Shown here one piece after another: positions 58,824 through 64,000 of a stretch of DNA of 64,000 nucleotides. The notes below the pieces were generated by a model. That model did not search any database. It worked only from the letters and a program-made list of their open reading frames with translations, and had not been told where the DNA came from. Both the position numbers and the translations under genes were made by a program. This stretch comes from J054 sp965221985 (GTDB taxonomy: Bacteria > Pseudomonadota > Gammaproteobacteria > Steroidobacterales > GCA-2729495): the NCBI GenBank assembly GCA_965221985.1, contig OZ244928.1, positions 2,480,001-2,544,000 of the forward strand, in the 5' to 3' direction. The first letter of the stretch is position 1. The number at the start of each line of letters is the position of its first letter.

Positions 58824-60653
58824 CTACTCCGCGGCACCGCCGTGAAAATGCTCGAAGATCCGCTCAGCCAGGGCTTTGCTAATGCCCCGGACACCCGCCA
58901 AGTCCGCGACACCCGCGCGTCGCACGCCTTGCAGTCCGCCGAATTGTCTTAGCAGTGCCCGTCGCCGTTGCGGGCCGAGTCCACTGATCTCTTCAAGGGT
59001 CGAGCGGCGTTGCTGTTTGTCTCGGCGTTGCCGATGGCCGGTGATGGCAAAGCGATGCGCTTCGTCGCGGATCTGTTGAATTAAATGCAGTGCGGGGGAA
59101 TCCGCCGGCAGTAGGGTGGCTTGGGGCTGGCCCGGCCGAAATAAGCGCTCCTGCCCCGGACGCCGGCTCGCGCCTTTGGCCACGGCGACCAAGTCTACTT
59201 CGCTAAATTGCAGTTCTTCCAAGGCATCCATGGCGGCCTTCAACTGGCCTTTGCCCCCATCGATTAGAATCAGATCCGGCACGGGCCCCTCCCCGCTTTG
59301 CACGCGCGTATAGCGCCGCCGCACCGCTTCCGCGATGGCCGCGTAGTCGTCACCTTCCGCCGCATCACGAATGTTGTAGCGTCTATAGGCTGATTTCAGC
59401 GCACCTTGAGGTCCCCAAACCACGCAGGCCGCCAGAGTCTCGCGCCCGCTGGTGTGACTAATGTCGAAACACTCGATGCGGTCGGGTACTTCGTTTAAGG
59501 ACAGACCGTCGGCCAGGGCCTCTGCTTGGGCGCGCAATCCCGCATTGCTTGCTCGCCGCAGGGCCAAACCCTGCTGGGCATTGGTTTGGGCCATTTCCAG
59601 CCAGCGTCGCCGCTCGCCGCGTACCTGAGTGCGAATGCTAACCTTATATGAGGCCTGTATGGACAAAGCTTCTTCCAGCAGATCGCGGTCATCTGGCGAG
59701 GTAGTCGTTACAATCTCGCGGGGCGCTGGCTGGGCAAAATAGTGCTGCACAATGAAGGCAGATAAAACTTCACCCGCCTCTGGCTTGCCAGCGCTCTGCG
59801 GAAAAAAGTTGCGACTGCCCAAAACGCGGCCGCCGCGAATGATTACCAACGCCACACAGTGCATGCCCGGCTCACTCTGCAGCGCTAGCACATCGGCGTT
59901 TCGCGTGTGCGCGCCGGCCATGACCTGGCTGGCTTGAATTTCTCGAATGCGGCCAATCTGATCACGCAAGCTGGCCGCCGACTCGTAGTCCAGTTCCTTG
60001 GCGGCCTTTTCCATGCGTTCAACGAGGTTTTCTAGTACGGGTTCGTTGCGGCCTTCGAGGAAGAGCGTCGCGTTCTTTACATCAGCCTGATAGTCACTGG
60101 CACTGACTAGTCCAACGCAGGGGGCGGTGCAACGTGCAATTTGATGTTGTAAACAGGCGCGGCTGCGGTTCGCGAAAAATGAGTCTTTGCATTGGCGCAC
60201 CTGAAATAGTTTTTGTAGCTGCCCGAGCACTTGCCGGACCGCACCCGCACTGGGAAAGGGGCCAAAGTATTGACCTGCTCCGCGCCGCGATCCGCGGTGA
60301 AATTCAAAACGCGGAAAGTCTTGCTGTGTTGTCAGCCGGATATAGGGATAACTCTTATCGTCACGCAGTAAAACGTTAAAGCGCGGTTTGTGTTTCTTAA
60401 TAAGGTTGTATTCCAGCAGCAGGGCTTCCTGCTCCGTGCCCGTGACGGTGACCTCCACGCGCTGGCTGTGATTCATCAGAGCTTGCGTCTTGGGATGATG
60501 AGCCTTGTTGCCAAAATAGCTGGCCACGCGTCGCTTTAGGTTTCGTGCCTTGCCGATGTAAAGTACCCGGTCGCGATCATCCAGCATCCGGTACACACCA
60601 GGTCGATGGGTTAGCGAAGCGAGAAAAGCTTCGGCGTCAAAAGTCTTGGTCAT
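58824..60653 (-). CDS. uvrC: UvrABC excinuclease subunit C
   Basis: A 609-residue UvrC. Domains in order: GIY-YIG nuclease (GVYRMLDDRDRVLYIGKARNL, residues 19-40), UVR/UvrB-binding motif (MEKAAKELDYESAASLRDQI near 210), RNase H-like nuclease (IECFDISHTSGRETLAACVVW near 395 and LILIDGGKGQL near 460) and a C-terminal helix-hairpin-helix pair. It makes both incisions in nucleotide excision repair. Length and motifs are complete. Confidence 0.97.
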   Translation of the reverse strand: MTKTFDAEAFLASLTHRPGVYRMLDDRDRVLYIGKARNLKRRVASYFGNKAHHPKTQALMNHSQRVEVTVTGTEQEALLLEYNLIKKHKPRFNVLLRDDKSYPYIRLTTQQDFPRFEFHRGSRRGAGQYFGPFPSAGAVRQVLGQLQKLFQVRQCKDSFFANRSRACLQHQIARCTAPCVGLVSASDYQADVKNATLFLEGRNEPVLENLVERMEKAAKELDYESAASLRDQIGRIREIQASQVMAGAHTRNADVLALQSEPGMHCVALVIIRGGRVLGSRNFFPQSAGKPEAGEVLSAFIVQHYFAQPAPREIVTTTSPDDRDLLEEALSIQASYKVSIRTQVRGERRRWLEMAQTNAQQGLALRRASNAGLRAQAEALADGLSLNEVPDRIECFDISHTSGRETLAACVVWGPQGALKSAYRRYNIRDAAEGDDYAAIAEAVRRRYTRVQSGEGPVPDLILIDGGKGQLKAAMDALEELQFSEVDLVAVAKGASRRPGQERLFRPGQPQATLLPADSPALHLIQQIRDEAHRFAITGHRQRRDKQQRRSTLEEISGLGPQRRRALLRQFGGLQGVRRAGVADLAGVRGISKALAERIFEHFHGGAAE

Positions 60654-60839
60654 GGATTTTGATTACGGGTGGTAAATACTTTGACCCTTACTTCGGCTTA
60701 TCGGTGCGATGAATCACTGAATAGCGCAGCCAGATAGGTATGTCGCGAAAGATTATATAAGCAGTTTAGGCGTCTACCTGCGACCACAGGTTCGTGCTGA
60801 GATTTGCACCGGCGAAGCTGTTGCCTTGCGTTGACCTAT

Positions 60840-61496
60840 TCAATCCCGCGACGCCGTTTCTGGCAACCGGTCCAGCTGCGCGCGTAATTGGGCGAAGACT
60901 TTGTGGAACATTTCCGTGGTTAGCCGCCGGGTCTGCGTGTTGTAGCGGCTACAGTGATAGGAATCCGTTAGGCTGAGATTGTCGGCGATTTGATGCTGGG
61001 CGCCATGCGCAAAGGAAAAGGCGGAAAGCTTCAATTGGCATGCTCGCAGGACGGCACGATGCGCCACGGTGCCCAAGGCCAGAATCAGTAGAGGCGCCGA
61101 CTTGCTAGTAAGCTCCGCAGTCAAGTAGTCATTGCAGCGATTGACTTCGTCAGTCGAAGGTTTGTTACCCGGCGGCAAACAGCGCACGGCATTCGTGATG
61201 CGGCAATCCCGTAACCGTAAACCATCATTATTGCTCGTACTTGCGGGTGCCGAGCCGAAACCGAAGCGATGCAGCGTTTCATACAACAGAATGCCGGCAT
61301 GGTCACCCGTAAAGGGCCTGCCCGTGGCATTCGCACCGTGCATGCCCGGTGCCAACCCGACGATTAGTAGACGCGCTCTTGGATCACCGAAAGATGGTAC
61401 GGGTTTCGCATAATAGTTCGGGTAGTCCGCGCGCTGTTGCTCGAGGAAAGCGGCCAGCCTGTCACAGCGCCGGCAGCTGGTGGAAAACCGGGCCAT
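60840..61496 (-). CDS. uracil-DNA glycosylase (family 5-like)
   Basis: A 218-residue glycosylase. Motif GLAPGMHGANATGRPFTGD near residue 47 and the C-terminal DSYHCSRYNTQTRRL match the family 5 (UdgB) pattern, including a GLAPG in place of the GEAPG of family 4. N-terminal cysteines (CRRCDRL and a later RDCRI) could bind an iron-sulfur cluster. It removes uracil and other deaminated bases. I start at 61496, just after the upstream gene's stop, rather than at 61547, which would overlap it. Confidence 0.85.
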   Translation of the reverse strand: MARFSTSCRRCDRLAAFLEQQRADYPNYYAKPVPSFGDPRARLLIVGLAPGMHGANATGRPFTGDHAGILLYETLHRFGFGSAPASTSNNDGLRLRDCRITNAVRCLPPGNKPSTDEVNRCNDYLTAELTSKSAPLLILALGTVAHRAVLRACQLKLSAFSFAHGAQHQIADNLSLTDSYHCSRYNTQTRRLTTEMFHKVFAQLRAQLDRLPETASRD

Positions 61497-61500
61497 GGTT

Positions 61501-62874
61501 TCAGCTCGCTGCGAGGCCGCCGCCGTGAGCGGCGATGCGCATGGCAATGTCCATGGCCTGGTCGTAGTTCAGGCGAGGATCCACCTGACTGCGATAGTCG
61601 CGCGTTAGGTCAGCTTCGGTGAGTCCCCGCGGGCCGCCGATACACTCGGTGACATGTTCGCCCGTTAGTTCTAGATGCACGCCGCCCAGTCGGTTTCCTT
61701 CCGCCGCGTGGATTTTGAAGGCTGACTCCAATTCGGCAACGACATTGTCGAAGCGGCGAGTCTTGATTCCCGAGTTGGTGCTTTCTGTATTGCCGTGCAT
61801 GGGATCGCAAATCCACAAGACGTCAATATCAGTTTCACGCACGACCTTAATCAGTTTGGGTAATTCTTTTTTCACCTGATCGGCGCCCAGCCGATGGATC
61901 AAACTCAAACGTCCCGGGATATTGTCAGGGTTGAGCCGTCTTACCAAGGCTTGCAGTTGCTGGCCATCCAAGACTTTGCCGACCTTAACGGCGATGGGAT
62001 TCGCAACACCCCGAAAAAACTCAACATGAGCGCCTTGAGGATCAGCGGTGCGCAAGCCAATCCAAGGTAAATGCGTCGTGAGGTCGTACCAAGCACCGCG
62101 ATGTTCCAAGTAGCGAGTTTGGGCTTGCTCATAAGGCAGATGTAGGCCTTCATGGGAGGCGAAAAAGTCCACCCCGCGCGCATCGTCTAAGCGGCTGCCA
62201 GTCATGGATTCGAAAAAGTCCAAGCCATCGGCCACTCGCTGCACAATTTGGTGGTATTGCTCCGCCGAAGCCGAATGACTGACGAAATCGAGATCCCAGT
62301 TTTCGGGGTGATGCAAGTCGGCAAAGCCACCCGCCGCCAATGACCGCACAAAATTCAAGGTTAGGGCCGCCCGTTCATAGCCACGCAATAACAGTTCGGG
62401 ATCGGGCTCGCGGTGCTCGGGTGTAAACAAAGTTCGATTGACTAAATCGCCGCGATAGCTGGGTAGAGAAACGCCGTCGCGAGTTTCCGCATCCGCCGAG
62501 CGTGGTTTAGCGTACTGACCCGCAATTCGGCCGATACGCACAACGGGTTGTTTTAACCCTGCCGTTAGCACGACACTCATTTGCAACAAGATCTTGAGTT
62601 GCCCCACCACGCGCGCGGAGGTGCAATCCACGAAACTCTCCGCACAGTCTCCGCCTTGCAGCACGAAGGCCCGGCCGCGTTGGGCGCGAGCCAACTGTTG
62701 CTGAAGATTGTGAATTTCCCAGCTCGTTACCAGTGGTGGCAGCGCCGCCAGTTGTACCAATGACTCATCAAGCTTTTGGCCGTCGCGATAGGTCGCCTGC
62801 TGCGTGGCCCCGCAAAGGCGCCAGCTATCGGGCTGCCAGGATTCCTGGTCTTGGGTGCTGGTCTGACTGGACAT
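61501..62874 (-). CDS. class II 3-deoxy-7-phosphoheptulonate synthase (DAHP synthase)
   Basis: A 457-residue plant-type DAHP synthase. FVLQGGDCAESF near residue 68, VVRIGRIAGQYAKPRS near 108, HHPENWDLDFV near 195 and CDPMHGNTESTNSGIKTRR near 360 are class II motifs. It catalyses the first step of the shikimate pathway. The start at 62874 is chosen (MSSQTS); the frame is open to 62946, overlapping the next gene. It is followed closely by the uracil-DNA glycosylase gene. Confidence 0.95.
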   Translation of the reverse strand: MSSQTSTQDQESWQPDSWRLCGATQQATYRDGQKLDESLVQLAALPPLVTSWEIHNLQQQLARAQRGRAFVLQGGDCAESFVDCTSARVVGQLKILLQMSVVLTAGLKQPVVRIGRIAGQYAKPRSADAETRDGVSLPSYRGDLVNRTLFTPEHREPDPELLLRGYERAALTLNFVRSLAAGGFADLHHPENWDLDFVSHSASAEQYHQIVQRVADGLDFFESMTGSRLDDARGVDFFASHEGLHLPYEQAQTRYLEHRGAWYDLTTHLPWIGLRTADPQGAHVEFFRGVANPIAVKVGKVLDGQQLQALVRRLNPDNIPGRLSLIHRLGADQVKKELPKLIKVVRETDIDVLWICDPMHGNTESTNSGIKTRRFDNVVAELESAFKIHAAEGNRLGGVHLELTGEHVTECIGGPRGLTEADLTRDYRSQVDPRLNYDQAMDIAMRIAAHGGGLAAS

Positions 62875-62879
62875 GGTTT

Positions 62880-63788
62880 TTACTGGGCCATGCCCCGGTA
62901 GATCATTTCTATCCATTGATCGGGTTTGATGAAACCACTTCCCCACTGCTCATCAAACTCGGCCGTTGGCTTGCTGGCCTGTATTTCTTCTAAAGTTTTG
63001 CCATCCGCAATGAGTGCTTGCAGGCGATTGGCCACGGTTTCCAGCAGGTCGCGAAATCGAATTAGTTTAGTGCGATCGCTTAAGGGACCGTGGCCTGGAA
63101 TCACGCGGGTATCAAAATCAATTTTGGTTAAGGCCGTATCAATGGCCGCGATCATGCCGCGAATGGAACCGCCGCTGTTGCGATCGATAAAGGGATAGAA
63201 ACCTTCGAAATAGGTATCGCCCATGTGTACCACGTTGGCCTCCTCGAACCAAATAATCGCATCGCCGTCGGTATGGGCTGCGGGCACATGTTCGGCCCGG
63301 ACGGTGTGGCCGTTAAGGTGCAAGCTGACGCTGCGGTCAAAGGTAACCACCGGCAACGCGGCGGCGGGTGATGCCGGTACTTCGGATTGAAAAAACTCGG
63401 AAAAGAACTTCCTGCTCATGCGACGGCGCACGTTATCTTGAGCAATGATCAAAGCGCCTGCCTTGGCCAGATTTTCGTTACCGCCGGTATGGTCGCCATG
63501 CCAGTGAGTATTGATGATCATGCGAATGGGTTGGTCGGAGATCTTGGCCACCGCCGCGGTGATCTTGTCCGTCAGTGGGCCGTATTGATCGTCGATGAGC
63601 ACGACGCCATCCTCGCCAACCAAGACGCCGATATTGCCGCCTGAGCCCTGCATCATGTAGATGCCATCGGCCACGGACTGGGTAGTGATTTCTATCTTGC
63701 TGAAATCCTGTTGCTGGGCGCCGGCCGTAGCAGCCCAGGCGAGAGCGGTTCCGAAAACGATGAATATGGGTATCAGCCGTGAGTTCAT
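62880..63788 (-). CDS. secreted metallo-beta-lactamase-fold hydrolase
   Basis: A 302-residue protein with a signal peptide (MNSRLIPIFIVFGTALAWAATAGA) and a full metal site: NTHWHGDHTGG near residue 100, HTDGDAIIW near 183 and GHGPLSD near 243. These are the periplasmic MBL-fold proteins annotated as hydrolases of unknown substrate. The ATG at 63788 opens the signal peptide. The stop lies 5 bases before the DAHP synthase ATG, so they may be cotranscribed. Confidence 0.88.
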   Translation of the reverse strand: MNSRLIPIFIVFGTALAWAATAGAQQQDFSKIEITTQSVADGIYMMQGSGGNIGVLVGEDGVVLIDDQYGPLTDKITAAVAKISDQPIRMIINTHWHGDHTGGNENLAKAGALIIAQDNVRRRMSRKFFSEFFQSEVPASPAAALPVVTFDRSVSLHLNGHTVRAEHVPAAHTDGDAIIWFEEANVVHMGDTYFEGFYPFIDRNSGGSIRGMIAAIDTALTKIDFDTRVIPGHGPLSDRTKLIRFRDLLETVANRLQALIADGKTLEEIQASKPTAEFDEQWGSGFIKPDQWIEMIYRGMAQ

Positions 63789-63903
63789 GGGTTTTTCCTG
63801 CTGCCAGTCACCAGCGCGCATTATTCCACGTTTAATGGCCGTCCTGCCCTCGGGAGTTCGGCTGGACTGGTATCATGAGCAGTCTTGGTTGAAGGTGGAA
63901 GGA

Positions 63904-64000
63904 ATGATATCCCCGCGCAATAGTCTCCGGCGGCTGCTGATGCTGATCGTGTGGAGTGGCCTTTTCAGTCCCGTCTTCGCGACGGCGGGCGATGCGGTGC
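63904..64000 (+). CDS. start of a secreted protein (truncated at window end)
   Basis: The frame opens with an ATG preceded by a GGTGGAAGGA ribosome site and encodes a signal-peptide-like start (MISPRNSLRRLLMLIVWSG and VFATAGDAV). Only about 32 codons are in the window, so the product cannot be named. Confidence 0.55.
   Translation, partial: MISPRNSLRRLLMLIVWSGLFSPVFATAGDAV

Noticed and set aside
1..64000. CRISPR array
   Set aside because: No series of regularly spaced direct repeats and no cas gene found on reading.

Overview
The window looks like the chromosome of a gammaproteobacterium. It has moderate-to-high GC and dense coding. The gene order uvrC-pgsA-tRNA-Gly-tRNA-Cys-tRNA-Leu is the gammaproteobacterial arrangement seen in E. 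coli as uvrC-pgsA-glyW-cysT-leuZ. It also carries a System I cytochrome c maturation operon, a type II secretion operon and a fabG-acpP-fabF-...-tmk-holB-pilZ string. No 16S gene is present, so I do not name a genus.

Layout. 1-7.5 kb: the 3' part of a helicase-nuclease, then gspG-H-I-J-K-L-M-N on the minus strand. 7.6-16.1 kb: a rhombosortase diverging from gspG, followed by fatty-acid (fabG, acpP, fabF), p-aminobenzoate (pabB, pabC), cell-wall (mltG) and DNA (tmk, holB) genes and pilZ. 16.1-30.2 kb: single genes and short operons: a cyclic-nucleotide/rhodanese protein, a FadB/FadJ-type beta-oxidation protein, a TIR-like protein, a ferredoxin-NADP reductase, a GDPD, an ion channel, a BNR-repeat secreted protein, a CPA1 antiporter and a glutathionyl-hydroquinone reductase.

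30.2-42 kb is the accessory region. A tyrosine recombinase, a GajA-like OLD nuclease and a GajB-like helicase form one leftward operon, which I read as a Gabija anti-phage system carried with its own integrase. A RelE/HigB-type toxin, an XRE antitoxin and a third unknown gene form the next operon, with palindromes upstream. A DUF2971 gene overlaps a small Cys-rich gene head to head. Then come a LysR regulator between two NTF2-like genes, an atypical SDR and a radical SAM enzyme.

42-64 kb returns to core genes: malic enzyme, the complete ccmABCDEFGHI operon, an ATPase-FHA fusion, an oxidoreductase, an acyltransferase/HPP pair facing a fatty acyl-AMP ligase with its own carrier domain, then tRNA-Leu, tRNA-Cys, tRNA-Gly, pgsA, uvrC, a uracil-DNA glycosylase, a class II DAHP synthase and a secreted metallo-beta-lactamase-fold protein.

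The most striking item is that the tRNA-Leu(UAA) gene is split by a 222-nt group I intron inserted after the first anticodon base, the position used by the cyanobacterial and plastid tRNA-Leu introns. The second is the compact integrase-Gabija unit, which has short matching repeats at both edges.
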